Shown one piece after another: positions 8,326-16,585 of a stretch of DNA of 64,000 nucleotides. Under the pieces are notes generated by a model, which saw only the letters and a list, made by a program, of their open reading frames with translations, ran no database searches and was not told the origin of the DNA. The stretch comes from an uncultured Prevotella sp. Its GTDB lineage: Bacteria > Bacteroidota > Bacteroidia > Bacteroidales > Bacteroidaceae. The position numbers and the translations under genes are program-made. Numbering within the stretch: the stretch's first letter is position 1; every line of letters starts with the position of its first letter. The stretch is taken from contig CAAGPV010000013.1 in the NCBI GenBank assembly GCA_900771975.1, forward strand, positions 15,900 through 79,899, read 5' to 3'.

Positions 8326-10131
8326 ATGGACGAATATATAGTTTCAGCAAGGAAGTATCGTCCGATGACTTTCGACTCTGTGGTCGGCCAAAGCGCTCTG
8401 ACCACTACGCTGAAGAATACTGTCAAGAGCGGAAAGCTTGCCCATGCCTACCTGTTTTGCGGACCACGAGGAGTGGGCAAGACCACTTGTGCGCGTATTT
8501 TTGCAAAAACCATTAACTGTGAGCACCCTTCTGCAAACGGAGAAGCTTGCAACCAATGTGAAAGTTGCAGGGCATTCAACGAGAACCGTTCGTACAACGT
8601 TTTTGAATTGGATGCTGCCAGCAACAATTCCATTGACGACATAAGGTCATTAATGGAGCAAACACGCATCCCTCCACAAATAGGACGCTATAAAGTCTTT
8701 ATCATTGACGAGGTGCACATGCTTTCAACGCAAGCCTTCAACGCCTTTCTTAAGACACTGGAAGAACCGCCTGCACATGTCATCTTCATCCTGGCAACTA
8801 CCGAGAAGCACAAGATTTTGCCAACAATCATTTCCCGTTGTCAGATATACGACTTCGAACGGATGAGCGTTACCAACATCGTCAACCATCTGAAGATGGT
8901 GGCCGAGAAAGAGGGAATAGCCTATGAAGAACAAGCCCTTGGTGTTATAGCCGAGAAAGCTGATGGCGGTATGCGTGATGCGCTATCTATTTTTGATCAG
9001 GTAGCCAGTTTTTCACAGGGAAACATCACCTACAAGAACACCATCGAAGACCTAAACGTTCTGGATGTTGACAACTATTTCAAAATAGTAGACTGGGCCT
9101 TGGACAACAAGGTAAGCGACATTATGGTGCTACTTAACGGTCTTATAAAGAAAGGGTTTGACGGCGGACGCCTTATCGTCGGTCTCGCAAGCCATGTTCG
9201 GAACGTAATGATGGCAAAAGACGCCAACACTGTCAATCTGTTAGAGATTAGCGAGCAACAACGTCAGCGCTATCAAGAGCAGGCACAAAGATGTACTACA
9301 CCTTTTATATATAAAGCCCTACAGATTTTGAACCGGTGCGACATCTGCTACAACACTTCCAACAATAAGCGTTTGCTCGTTGAATTGACGCTCATCGAGG
9401 TGGCTCAAATCACTCAAGAAGACGACGACAGTCCTGCCGCGGGGCGTAGCCCCAAGAGATTGAAAAGCCTGTTTAAGAATATAGTTCGCAATGTTCAGCC
9501 CAAAGCAGCCCCGCAGGTAGCTGCTGCTGAAGCCCCGTTGGCGAACTCTCGGCCCTCTGCCAAACAGAGTGCCAAAACCGTTGTGTCACCAACCCCTACC
9601 CTTTCAGACTCTAAAGCGGCTTCTGCCACTCCTTCAGAAACCACTTCACCAAGAAAGCACCTCAAGTCCAGCAAAATAGGTTTCTCATGGAAGAACCTTG
9701 AAGAAGAAGAGAACAAGACAAAGAAGTTGCTACAACAAGAAACGGAAATCACCAACAAAGACGAAGAGACCGCCTTTACACAAGATGATCTTGAAACACA
9801 ATGGAGAGCTATGTGCACGCGTATGAAAAAAAGTGCGCCTGGCATAGCCCCCAGACTAAACAACATTCGCCCCACTATCACCGACTATCCCAACATTGAA
9901 ATCGTGGTGCAAAACCAAATACTATTGGACAACATCACCCCCATCCAGTCGCGTCTGCGTGCCACAATGGCCAAGTTTCTCCACAATGGAAACATCCAAC
10001 TCGTCATCAGACTGGCAAAACAAGAAGAGCTCCAACCAGTTCTTTCACGGCGAGAACTCTATGACAAGGTGTTGGAAAGCAACATTGGGCTTCGGGTTCT
10101 TGCCTCCGAGCTCAAGTTGGAAATGTCTTGA
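8326..10131 (+). CDS. dnaX: DNA polymerase III subunit gamma/tau
   Basis: DnaX is the ATPase of the clamp loader that places the sliding clamp on DNA and ties the replisome together. The 601-residue protein starts MDEYIVSARKYRPMTFDSVV and shows Walker A GPRGVGKT (46-53), a zinc module (Cys65, 75, 78, 81), Walker B DEVH (128-131) and the sensor ISRC. After residue about 370 comes a low-complexity proline/alanine/serine linker and then a C-terminal domain (LETQWRAMCTRMKKS onward) that would correspond to the tau-specific part. The ORF is open upstream to 8173, but the extension is unlike DnaX and lies upstream of the promoter. A separate gamma form is not evident. Confidence 0.96.
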   Translation: MDEYIVSARKYRPMTFDSVVGQSALTTTLKNTVKSGKLAHAYLFCGPRGVGKTTCARIFAKTINCEHPSANGEACNQCESCRAFNENRSYNVFELDAASNNSIDDIRSLMEQTRIPPQIGRYKVFIIDEVHMLSTQAFNAFLKTLEEPPAHVIFILATTEKHKILPTIISRCQIYDFERMSVTNIVNHLKMVAEKEGIAYEEQALGVIAEKADGGMRDALSIFDQVASFSQGNITYKNTIEDLNVLDVDNYFKIVDWALDNKVSDIMVLLNGLIKKGFDGGRLIVGLASHVRNVMMAKDANTVNLLEISEQQRQRYQEQAQRCTTPFIYKALQILNRCDICYNTSNNKRLLVELTLIEVAQITQEDDDSPAAGRSPKRLKSLFKNIVRNVQPKAAPQVAAAEAPLANSRPSAKQSAKTVVSPTPTLSDSKAASATPSETTSPRKHLKSSKIGFSWKNLEEEENKTKKLLQQETEITNKDEETAFTQDDLETQWRAMCTRMKKSAPGIAPRLNNIRPTITDYPNIEIVVQNQILLDNITPIQSRLRATMAKFLHNGNIQLVIRLAKQEELQPVLSRRELYDKVLESNIGLRVLASELKLEMS

Positions 10132-10144
10132 CCAACACAAAAAT

Positions 10145-11182
10145 TCAGATAAGCGGCATTCCTGCCTCCTCACATTCCTTCACCATTTGTTCCGGCCAGA
10201 TAGACGCTTGTATCTCTCCTATGTGGGCTTTATGCAATAACACCATACACAAACGGCTTTGGCCAATACCTCCTCCAATACTTAAAGGCAGTTTCCCGGC
10301 CAACAGTTGTCGGTGAAAATAAAGTTGTTCACGGCCTTCCTGTCCTTCCAATTCGAGTTGTCTAACCAGACTTTCCTTGTCAACTCGTATACCCATTGAG
10401 CTCAATTCGAAGCTATGTCCCAATGTGGGATACCATATCAAGATATCACCGTTGAGACCTTTCTTTCCGTTTTCGTCCACCGTAGACCAATCATCATAGT
10501 CGGGAGCACGTCCGTCATGCTTCTTTCCATCACTCAATTTTCCTCCGATGCCTTCCACAAACACGGCTCCATACTTCTTGCAGATAGCATCTTCCCGCTC
10601 CTTTGGAGTTTTGTCGGGATACATCTGAAGCAGATCTTCGCTATGAACGAAATGGATGTCTTCGGGAAGAAACGGCTTCAGTTGTTCATAGGTTTCACAA
10701 GTGAGGTATTCCGTCCTGCGTATGGCTGCATAAATTCGACGTACCACATCCTCAAGAAAACGGATAGTGCGCTGCTCGCTGGTGATGACAGCCTCCCAAT
10801 CCCATTGGTCTACATAAAGCGAATGAAGGTTGTCAAGTTCTTCATCGGCGCGTATGGCATTCATGTCGGTATAGATGCCATAGCCAGGCTGCACGTCATA
10901 TTCTGCCAAGGTCAGCCTTTTCCATTTGGCCAATGAATGAACCACTTCGGCTTGGGCCTCCCCCAAGTCCTTGATGGGGAAACTTACAGGACGCTCCACC
11001 CCGTTCAAGTCATCGTTAATGCCCAGTCCCTTCAAAACAAACAACGGAGCCGTCACACGCCGAAGGCGCAATTCTGTAGAAAGATTTTGCTGGAAAAATT
11101 CCTTTATCAGCTTAATTCCCTGTTCTGTCTGACGCTTATCGAGTAACGGTTTATATCCTTGTGGTTTTATCAATCTGCTCAT
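10145..11182 (-). CDS. asnA: Aspartate--ammonia ligase (asparagine synthetase A)
   Basis: AsnA makes asparagine from aspartate, ammonia and ATP, using a class II aminoacyl-tRNA synthetase fold. The 345-residue protein has the expected length. Characteristic stretches are RVTAPLFVLKGLGINDDLNG, WKRLTLAEYDVQPGYGIYTDMNAIRADEELDN, YVDQWDWE and, near the end, LPLSIGGGIGQSRLCM. It is convergent with dnaX (13 bp between the stop codons, with no obvious terminator hairpin) and divergent from the tRNA-Arg gene. The promoter lies about 45 bp upstream. Confidence 0.96.
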   Translation of the reverse strand: MSRLIKPQGYKPLLDKRQTEQGIKLIKEFFQQNLSTELRLRRVTAPLFVLKGLGINDDLNGVERPVSFPIKDLGEAQAEVVHSLAKWKRLTLAEYDVQPGYGIYTDMNAIRADEELDNLHSLYVDQWDWEAVITSEQRTIRFLEDVVRRIYAAIRRTEYLTCETYEQLKPFLPEDIHFVHSEDLLQMYPDKTPKEREDAICKKYGAVFVEGIGGKLSDGKKHDGRAPDYDDWSTVDENGKKGLNGDILIWYPTLGHSFELSSMGIRVDKESLVRQLELEGQEGREQLYFHRQLLAGKLPLSIGGGIGQSRLCMVLLHKAHIGEIQASIWPEQMVKECEEAGMPLI

Positions 11183-11226
11183 ATATTCAACGGTTTAGTT
11201 ATTTTCTAAATTATCAAATGCATCGG

Positions 11227-11234
11227 CAAAGGTA
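11227..11234 (-). promoter_or_regulatory. Promoter -7 element for asnA
   Basis: TACCTTTG on the minus strand fits TAnnTTTG, 44 bp before the asnA start. No -33 TTTG is seen at the usual spacing. The rest of the gap between asnA and tRNA-Arg (11183-11457) is AT-rich and holds only this and the tRNA promoter. Confidence 0.55.
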
Positions 11235-11412
11235 ACACTTTTCTAAGAAATAGATAGCATATATCAGTTTTTTATATACAAAATGTTGCTTTTTTAACAA
11301 AAACAAAAACACTCTTACCTTTTCACAGTATACAATTAAAGCGTTTTCGATTCTTCTTTCACCTAAGCAAGACTAGCCTTTTTAAAGGAATGAAAAATAT
11401 TTTCATAATTAT

Positions 11413-11443
11413 TTTGCCCATCAATGAAGATATCGTACCTTTG
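11413..11443 (+). promoter_or_regulatory. Promoter for tRNA-Arg (TTTG-N19-TAccTTTG)
   Basis: A complete Bacteroidetes promoter: -33 TTTG at 11413-11416, a 19-bp spacer, and -7 TACCTTTG at 11436-11443. The tRNA begins 14 bp after it. Confidence 0.85.
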
Positions 11444-11457
11444 CAACTGTTTTTAAA

Positions 11458-11531
11458 GGCTCCGTAGCTTAGCTGAATAGAGCGTCAGATTCCGGTTCTG
11501 AAGGTCTTGGGTTTGAATCCCAACGGAGTCA
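11458..11531 (+). tRNA. tRNA-Arg (anticodon CCG)
   Basis: The 74-nt sequence folds as a full cloverleaf. The acceptor stem is GGCTCCG with CGGAGTC (one G-T pair). The D arm is GCTT/GAGC. The anticodon stem is TCAGA/TCTGA around the loop TTCCGGT, giving anticodon CCG. The T arm is TTGGG/CCCAA. CCA is not encoded. It reads CGG codons. A terminator follows directly. Confidence 0.95.
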
Positions 11532-11532
11532 C

Positions 11533-11573
11533 AAAAAGGATATGAAGAGGCGTGTCTTTTCATATCTTTTTTT
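11533..11573 (+). terminator. Intrinsic terminator after tRNA-Arg
   Basis: The arms AAAAAGGATATGAA and TTCATATCTTTTT pair apart from one bulged G. A T-rich run follows the loop of about 12 nt. It begins two bases after the tRNA. Confidence 0.8.
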
Positions 11574-11681
11574 CTTTTGTTCCAAAGAAAAAACGCCACA
11601 TTACAAATCTTTCTTACCAAACAGTATGCACTTAAAAAAGGCTGATATAGATAGGGAAAGATTGAAATAAATGCTACAATA

Positions 11682-11713
11682 TTTGTTCATATTGCACATT
11701 TTGCGTAATTTTG
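11682..11713 (+). promoter_or_regulatory. Promoter for fabI (TTTG-N20-TAatTTTG)
   Basis: The -33 TTTG is at 11682-11685, the spacer is 20 bp, and the -7 TAATTTTG is at 11706-11713. The leader of about 80 nt that follows holds a small hairpin (AGGGT/ACCCT, 11733-11748) and a second short one, GGCC-ATA-GGCC at 11762-11772, before the fabI ATG. Between the tRNA terminator and this promoter I see nothing else. Confidence 0.85.
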
Positions 11714-11801
11714 CGCACGAATTTAACAACTTAGGGTGGTTATACCCTCATAACTTTAATAGGCCATAGGCCGCTTTTAAGTAAAAAAGATTAAGATAAC
11801 A

Positions 11802-12659
11802 ATGACTCACAACTTATTGAAAGGCAAGCGTGGCATCATCTTTGGAGCTCTCAACGATGAGTCTATCGCTTGGAAAGTTGCCGTAAAGGCAGTAGAAGAA
11901 GGAGCAACTGTAGCACTCAGCAATACCGCCACGGCTTTGCGTATGGGTAGCCTTGACGAACTTGGCAAGCAACTTAACGCTCCAATCATCGCCGCTGACG
12001 CCACAAACGTTGCCGACTTGGAGAATGTGTTTACTGAAGCACAAGAGAAATTGGGTGGAAAAATAGATTTTGTACTCCACTCCATTGCAATGAGCCCCAA
12101 CGTTCGTAAGCACCGCACCTACGACGACCTCGACTACAACTATCTGCAAAAGACCCTTGACATTTCTGCCATTTCGTTTCACAAAATGCTTCAAGTAGCC
12201 AAAAAGTTGGACGCAATAAGCGAGTGGGGATCGGTTGTTGCCCTTACATACGTCGCTTCTCAACGCACGTTCTTCGGCTATAACGACATGGCTGATGCCA
12301 AAAGTATGCTCGAAAGTATTGCCCGTAGCTTTGGTTACATCTATGGACGAGAGAAGCATGTCCGCATAAACACCATCTCACAATCACCCACTGCCACCAC
12401 AGCAGGCAAGGGAATAAAGGACATTGACAACATGATGGACTTTGCCGACAAGATGTCGCCTTTGGGAAATGCAGTTGCTGAAGACTGTGCAAACTACTGC
12501 GTAATGATGTTCTCCGACTTCACGCGCAAAGTTACAATGCAGAATCTTTTTCATGATGGCGGTTTTTCATCAATGGGTATGAGCCTTCGTGCCATGAACC
12601 AGTACGCAAAAGATTTGGCTCCCTACGAAGATGAAAACGGAAAAATAATTTACGGATAA
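11802..12659 (+). CDS. fabI: Enoyl-[acyl-carrier-protein] reductase (NADH), FabI
   Basis: FabI catalyses the last reduction of each fatty-acid elongation cycle, using NADH. It is a short-chain dehydrogenase of 285 residues. The N-terminal Rossmann region GKRGIIFGALNDESIAWKVA has the FabI-type wide glycine motif. The catalytic Tyr150, Tyr160 and Lys167 lie in YVASQRTFFGY-NDMADAK (Y-X6-K), and SQSPTATTAGKGI follows. It is monocistronic, with its own promoter and a gap of over 300 bp behind it that includes a 22-bp repeat array. It belongs to the family targeted by triclosan-like inhibitors. Confidence 0.96.
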   Translation: MTHNLLKGKRGIIFGALNDESIAWKVAVKAVEEGATVALSNTATALRMGSLDELGKQLNAPIIAADATNVADLENVFTEAQEKLGGKIDFVLHSIAMSPNVRKHRTYDDLDYNYLQKTLDISAISFHKMLQVAKKLDAISEWGSVVALTYVASQRTFFGYNDMADAKSMLESIARSFGYIYGREKHVRINTISQSPTATTAGKGIKDIDNMMDFADKMSPLGNAVAEDCANYCVMMFSDFTRKVTMQNLFHDGGFSSMGMSLRAMNQYAKDLAPYEDENGKIIYG

Positions 12660-12728
12660 GGCCAAAGTTAGACGGCTATGAGTAATTTCGTAATTTGCTA
12701 ATTTTCAGCAGCTTACAAATTAGCTTAT

Positions 12729-12816
12729 AAAACCGGCCTTTTCAGACTCCAAAACCCTGTGTTTTAACTCCTAAAAGCGGCTCTTTTAGAGGCTAAAACA
12801 CAGGGTTTCTCATTGT
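12729..12816. repeat. 22-bp periodic intergenic array A (four units)
   Basis: Four consecutive 22-bp units start at 12729, 12751, 12773 and 12795. Each has AAAA, a GC-rich core of 6-7 bases (CCGGCC, CCCTGTG, GCGGCTC, CACAGGG), then a T-run and an 8-base linker, mostly ending CC or CT. Units 2 and 4 have cores that are reverse complements of each other (AAAACCCTGTGTTTT against AAAACACAGGGTTT), so the RNA could fold back around unit 3. It lies 69 bp after the fabI stop and before the pepT promoter. A stretch like TCAGCAGCTTACAAAT precedes it at 12705-12720. Three more arrays with the same period occur in this window. Confidence 0.85.
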
Positions 12817-12925
12817 AACATGCTTTTGCTGGAATCCGGCCAGTAAAAAGTAATGACAAAAAAACACAAAACACAGAACTCTGAAATACACTTTGTAAAG
12901 GTTTCATCCAAAACAAACCATGATT

Positions 12926-12957
12926 TTTGTCCATTCCAATTATAATCCGTATCTTTG
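12926..12957 (+). promoter_or_regulatory. Promoter for pepT (TTTG-N20-TAtcTTTG)
   Basis: The -33 TTTG at 12926-12929, a 20-bp spacer and the -7 TATCTTTG at 12950-12957 form a complete match. The pepT ATG at 12988 is 30 bp downstream, which excludes the in-frame ATG at 12955, as it lies within the -7 box. Confidence 0.88.
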
Positions 12958-12987
12958 TGCTGTAATAAACTGGATATACATATTAAA

Positions 12988-14211
12988 ATGGAAATAACAG
13001 AAAGATTTATCAACTACACCAAGTTTGATACCCAATCAGCAGAAGACTCTTCTACTGTACCAAGCACCTCCAAACAACTCATCTTTGCCAAATATTTAAA
13101 GGAAGAGCTTGAACAAGAGGGACTGAAAGATGTCGAGATGGACGACAAGGGGTACATCTACGCCACACTGCCGGCAAACACCAAGAAAGAAATACCGACC
13201 ATCGGATTTATTTCGCATTACGATACGGCGCTTGACGCAAGTGGCGCCAACATAAAGGCCCGCATCGTAAAAAGCTACAACGGAGAAGACATTGAGCTCT
13301 CGCCGGGCATCATTTCGTCACCAAAGATGTTTCCCGAGCTGCTCGCCCACAAAGGAGAAGACCTTATTGTGACGGACGGCACAACCTTGTTAGGAGCAGA
13401 CGACAAAGCGGGCATTGCCGAAATTGTACAGGCAATGTGCTATCTGCGCGACCATGACGAAATAAAACATGGCGACATACGTGTCGGCTTCAATCCTGAC
13501 GAAGAAATCGGTATGGGTGCACATCACTTTGACGTGGAGAAGTTTGGCTGCAAATGGGCCTACACCATGGACGGAGGAGACCTTGGAGACCTTGAATATG
13601 AAAACTTCAATGCAGCATCTGCTAAGGTCACCATCCACGGCGTAAGCGTCCATACAGGCTATGCCAAAGGGAAAATGGTGAATGCTTCACGTTTGGCATG
13701 TGAATTCAACAACATGATACCCGAGACCGACATTCCTGAAACAACCGAAGGCTATCAGGGCTTCTACCACTTGTTGGGCATCGATAGCCATTGCGAAGAA
13801 GCCAAACTCTCGTATATCATCCGCGATCACGACCGTGACAAGTTTGAAGACCGGAAGAAATTCATCGAAGACTGTGTTAAAAAGATGAATGAAAAGTACG
13901 GAGACGGCACAGTTGAGCTAAAGATGAACGACCAATACTACAACATGAAAGAAAAGATAGACCCCAACATGCATGTTATAGACTTGGTTGTCAAGGCGAT
14001 GCAAGACTGTGGCGTTGCGCCTAAAGTTGAGCCCATACGTGGCGGCACAGACGGGGCCCAACTCTCTTTTCGCGGTCTGCCTTGTCCTAACATCTTTGCC
14101 GGAGGTGTAAACTTCCATGGTCCCTACGAGTTTGTTAGCATTCAAGTGATGGAAAAAGCAATGGAAGTAATTGTAAAAATCTGTCAGCTAACAGCTGAAT
14201 TCAACGATTAA
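12988..14211 (+). CDS. pepT: Peptidase T (tripeptide aminopeptidase)
   Basis: PepT is a cytoplasmic di-zinc M20 peptidase that removes the N-terminal residue from tripeptides. The 407-residue protein begins [17 protein letters not shown]. Zinc ligands are visible in [40 protein letters not shown] and YTMDGGDLG, with [17 protein letters not shown] and the final metal histidine in [12 protein letters not shown]. The length is usual for PepT. The start is set by the promoter. It is followed by a 17-bp inverted repeat rather than by an ordinary terminator. Confidence 0.96.
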   Translation: MEITERFINYTKFDTQSAEDSSTVPSTSKQLIFAKYLKEELEQEGLKDVEMDDKGYIYATLPANTKKEIPTIGFISHYDTALDASGANIKARIVKSYNGEDIELSPGIISSPKMFPELLAHKGEDLIVTDGTTLLGADDKAGIAEIVQAMCYLRDHDEIKHGDIRVGFNPDEEIGMGAHHFDVEKFGCKWAYTMDGGDLGDLEYENFNAASAKVTIHGVSVHTGYAKGKMVNASRLACEFNNMIPETDIPETTEGYQGFYHLLGIDSHCEEAKLSYIIRDHDRDKFEDRKKFIEDCVKKMNEKYGDGTVELKMNDQYYNMKEKIDPNMHVIDLVVKAMQDCGVAPKVEPIRGGTDGAQLSFRGLPCPNIFAGGVNFHGPYEFVSIQVMEKAMEVIVKICQLTAEFND

Positions 14212-14226
14212 TTCATTTACGAATCA

Positions 14227-14311
14227 TATTCCCTATATAGAAAAGACCTCTCTGACATACCAAACAAGCAGCAACGTCAAACAATCAAACAGGATTTCTA
14301 TATAGGGAATA
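14227..14311. repeat. Perfect 17-bp inverted repeat flanking a 51-bp segment
   Basis: TATTCCCTATATAGAAA at 14227-14243 is repeated as its exact reverse complement at 14295-14311, with 51 bp between. Each arm also holds the palindrome CTATATAG. The + strand of the whole pepT-antiporter gap has no TTTG element. The reverse strand of the 51-bp segment has three TTTG sequences and a TATGTCAG that partly resembles a -7 box 18 bp after one of them. This is the layout expected of an invertible promoter segment. A long-loop RNA hairpin is the alternative. Confidence 0.75.
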
Positions 14312-14329
14312 AAAAACAAGACAACCCCT

Positions 14330-16585
14330 ATGGCAGAACTCCCCGAACTGGTAAAAGACCTTGCTCTCATCCTTGTGGTGGCAGGAGCAGTTACCCTCCT
14401 CTTCAAAAAGCTAAAACAACCGTTGGTGTTAGGCTATATCGTAGCCGGTTTTTTAGTTTCCCCCCACATGCCCTATACTATGTCTGTAATGGACCGTTCC
14501 AATGTACAGACTTGGGCAGACATTGGCGTAATCTTTCTGTTATTTTCTTTGGGGCTCGACTTTTCCATCAAGAAAATACTCAAGATGGGAATGGCACCGG
14601 TCATTTCGGCTTGCACCATCATCTTTTGTATGATGGGGCTGGGAATACTTGTCGGCCATTCCTTTGGATGGGAACGGATGGATTGCATCTTTTTGGGCGG
14701 TATGCTTGCAATGAGTTCCACCACTATCATCTACAAAGCCTTTGACGATATGGGGTTGCAACAACAAGGATTTGCCAGTAACGTGATGAGCGTACTCATA
14801 CTGGAAGACATTCTTGCCATCGTGATGATGGTGATGTTGTCAACCATTGCGAGCGGAAAAAGCCCCGATGGAGAACAAATGATAGGCTCTATCCTAAAAA
14901 TAGGGTTTTTCCTTATCCTATGGTTTGTTGTTGGGCTTTTTGCCATTCCGTTGTTTCTCCGTTCGGTCAGGAAACTTGTCAATGGCGAAACCTTGCTTGT
15001 GGTGTCTTTGGGGTTATGCTGCTTGATGGCCGTAATATCCACAAAAGTTGGTTTTAGCTCTGCTTTCGGTGCGTTTGTCATGGGCAGTATCTTGGCAGAA
15101 ACTATAGAAGCAGACAAAATCATCAAAGTGGTAGAACCTGTAAAGAACCTTTTTGGAGCCATCTTCTTTGTCTCTGTAGGTATGCTTGTAGAGCCTATTG
15201 TATTGGTAGACTACGCTTTACCCATCGTTCTGTTGGTGCTCACCATCCTAATGGGACAGGCTATTTTTGGAACCATGGGCTTCTTGCTTAGCGGACAATC
15301 ACTGAAAAATGCCATGCGGTGCGGCTTTTCTATGGCACAAATCGGAGAATTCGCCTTCATCATTGCCTCTTTGGGGCTATCGCTTGGAGTTATCGGACAG
15401 TTCCTTTATCCTGTTGTAGTGGCCGTATCTGTCATAACCACCTTTTTAACCCCCTATATGATTCGTGCTTCTGTACCCTGCTATAAACTGATAGAGAAAC
15501 AACTGCCCCGCAAATGGATGCGTCAACTCAACCACATGAGCACAAACACACCGGAAAACCAGACTCAGCCGGTAAGCGAATGGAAATTTCTTGGCAGGCA
15601 GCTCTTGATAAACACCGTCATTTACGGCATCCTTTCGGGAGCCGTCATCGCCCTCATGCTAACATTCTGTCTGCCGTTCTGCCGCCACTTGTTTGGTCAC
15701 TGGGCAGGAAATGCTGCATGCGGTGCGCTTACCATCTTGCTTATATCTCCATTCCTACGGTCTATGGTGATGAAGAAGAACCATTCCAAAGAGTTTCGAA
15801 ACTTATGGACGAAAAACCGGCTGAACCGTTTGCCTTTGTTGTTCACCATTATTGCACGAGTGATAATCGCAGCCTGCTTCATCTTCTACGTCTGCAACTA
15901 TCTTACACGGTTTGCCAATGCCCTCATCATAGCTATCGCTATAGCCTTGCTCACCCTAATGGTGATATCAAGACGACTAAAAAAACGTTCCATCGAACTG
16001 GAGCGTCTGTTCATACAAAATCTACACTCAAGAGACATAGAAGCACAAGTCTCTGGGCGCAAACGGCCCCTCTTTGAAGGACGCTTGCTAGACAGAAATC
16101 TGCATATCGGCATATTTGAAGTGCCGGAAGACTCATTGTGGGCCGGAAAACAGTTACAAGACCTGCAACTACGCAACCGGTTCGGCATTCATGTCAGCAG
16201 CATTCAACGAGGCATTCAACGCCTCAACATTCCCAACGGAGAGACTGTAATCTTCCCGGGAGACAAGATTCAAGCCATAGGCGACGACGAGCAATTGGCC
16301 GACTTTAGCCAAGCACTAAGAAAAGAGATGGTTGCTGAAGACTATGACATAGAACAACGGGAGACGAAACTGCGCCAATTGGTTCTCTCCGGCAAAAGCG
16401 ACTTTATAGGGAAGACCCTACAAGACAGTGGAATTCGTGACAAATATAACTGCATGGTAGTGGGAGTAGAAGAAGGGCAACAGAGTTTGACCATGATAAA
16501 CCCGTCGCGACGGTTTGAGAAAGGCGACATTATTTGGGTTGTCGGCGAAGAGAGCGCACTTAATACCATTGCACAGCATTGCTGA
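14330..16585 (+). CDS. Cation:proton antiporter of the CPA2/KefB type with C-terminal TrkA-C domains
   Basis: The first roughly 400 residues are a Na+/H+ exchanger domain with about 12 hydrophobic segments, including FLLFSLGLDFS and GCGFSMAQIGEFAFIIASLG-like stretches typical of CPA2 antiporters. A second small group of membrane segments follows (about residues 425-555), unlike plain KefB. The cytoplasmic end has two copies of a TrkA-C (RCK_C) regulatory fold: LHIGIFEVPEDSLWAGKQL and then LVLSGKSDFIGKTLQDSGI. There is no full Rossmann TrkA-N domain. The transported ion is not known. The 3' end overlaps the convergent lptD end by 26 bp. No promoter is visible directly upstream in the present orientation of the inverted repeat. 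Confidence 0.9.
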   Translation: MAELPELVKDLALILVVAGAVTLLFKKLKQPLVLGYIVAGFLVSPHMPYTMSVMDRSNVQTWADIGVIFLLFSLGLDFSIKKILKMGMAPVISACTIIFCMMGLGILVGHSFGWERMDCIFLGGMLAMSSTTIIYKAFDDMGLQQQGFASNVMSVLILEDILAIVMMVMLSTIASGKSPDGEQMIGSILKIGFFLILWFVVGLFAIPLFLRSVRKLVNGETLLVVSLGLCCLMAVISTKVGFSSAFGAFVMGSILAETIEADKIIKVVEPVKNLFGAIFFVSVGMLVEPIVLVDYALPIVLLVLTILMGQAIFGTMGFLLSGQSLKNAMRCGFSMAQIGEFAFIIASLGLSLGVIGQFLYPVVVAVSVITTFLTPYMIRASVPCYKLIEKQLPRKWMRQLNHMSTNTPENQTQPVSEWKFLGRQLLINTVIYGILSGAVIALMLTFCLPFCRHLFGHWAGNAACGALTILLISPFLRSMVMKKNHSKEFRNLWTKNRLNRLPLLFTIIARVIIAACFIFYVCNYLTRFANALIIAIAIALLTLMVISRRLKKRSIELERLFIQNLHSRDIEAQVSGRKRPLFEGRLLDRNLHIGIFEVPEDSLWAGKQLQDLQLRNRFGIHVSSIQRGIQRLNIPNGETVIFPGDKIQAIGDDEQLADFSQALRKEMVAEDYDIEQRETKLRQLVLSGKSDFIGKTLQDSGIRDKYNCMVVGVEEGQQSLTMINPSRRFEKGDIIWVVGEESALNTIAQHC

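Noticed and set aside
9826..9833. Seven-A run in dnaX (AAAAAAAG) as a programmed frameshift for a gamma form
   Set aside because: It lies near codon 501, far past the gamma-size point, and the frame is not the A-AAA-AAG arrangement of E. coli; no stop or stem stimulator was found to support it.
12729..12816. Repeat arrays as CRISPR
   Set aside because: Units are 22 bp with no conserved repeat/variable spacer division, the GC cores vary inside otherwise similar A/T frames, and no cas genes are present.
15514..16077. 187-codon + strand ORF inside the antiporter gene, and similar long shadow ORFs (for example 42009-42509 minus, 6799-7251 plus)
   Set aside because: They lie in other frames of clearly coding genes, with composition explained by the real gene and no promoter or domain.
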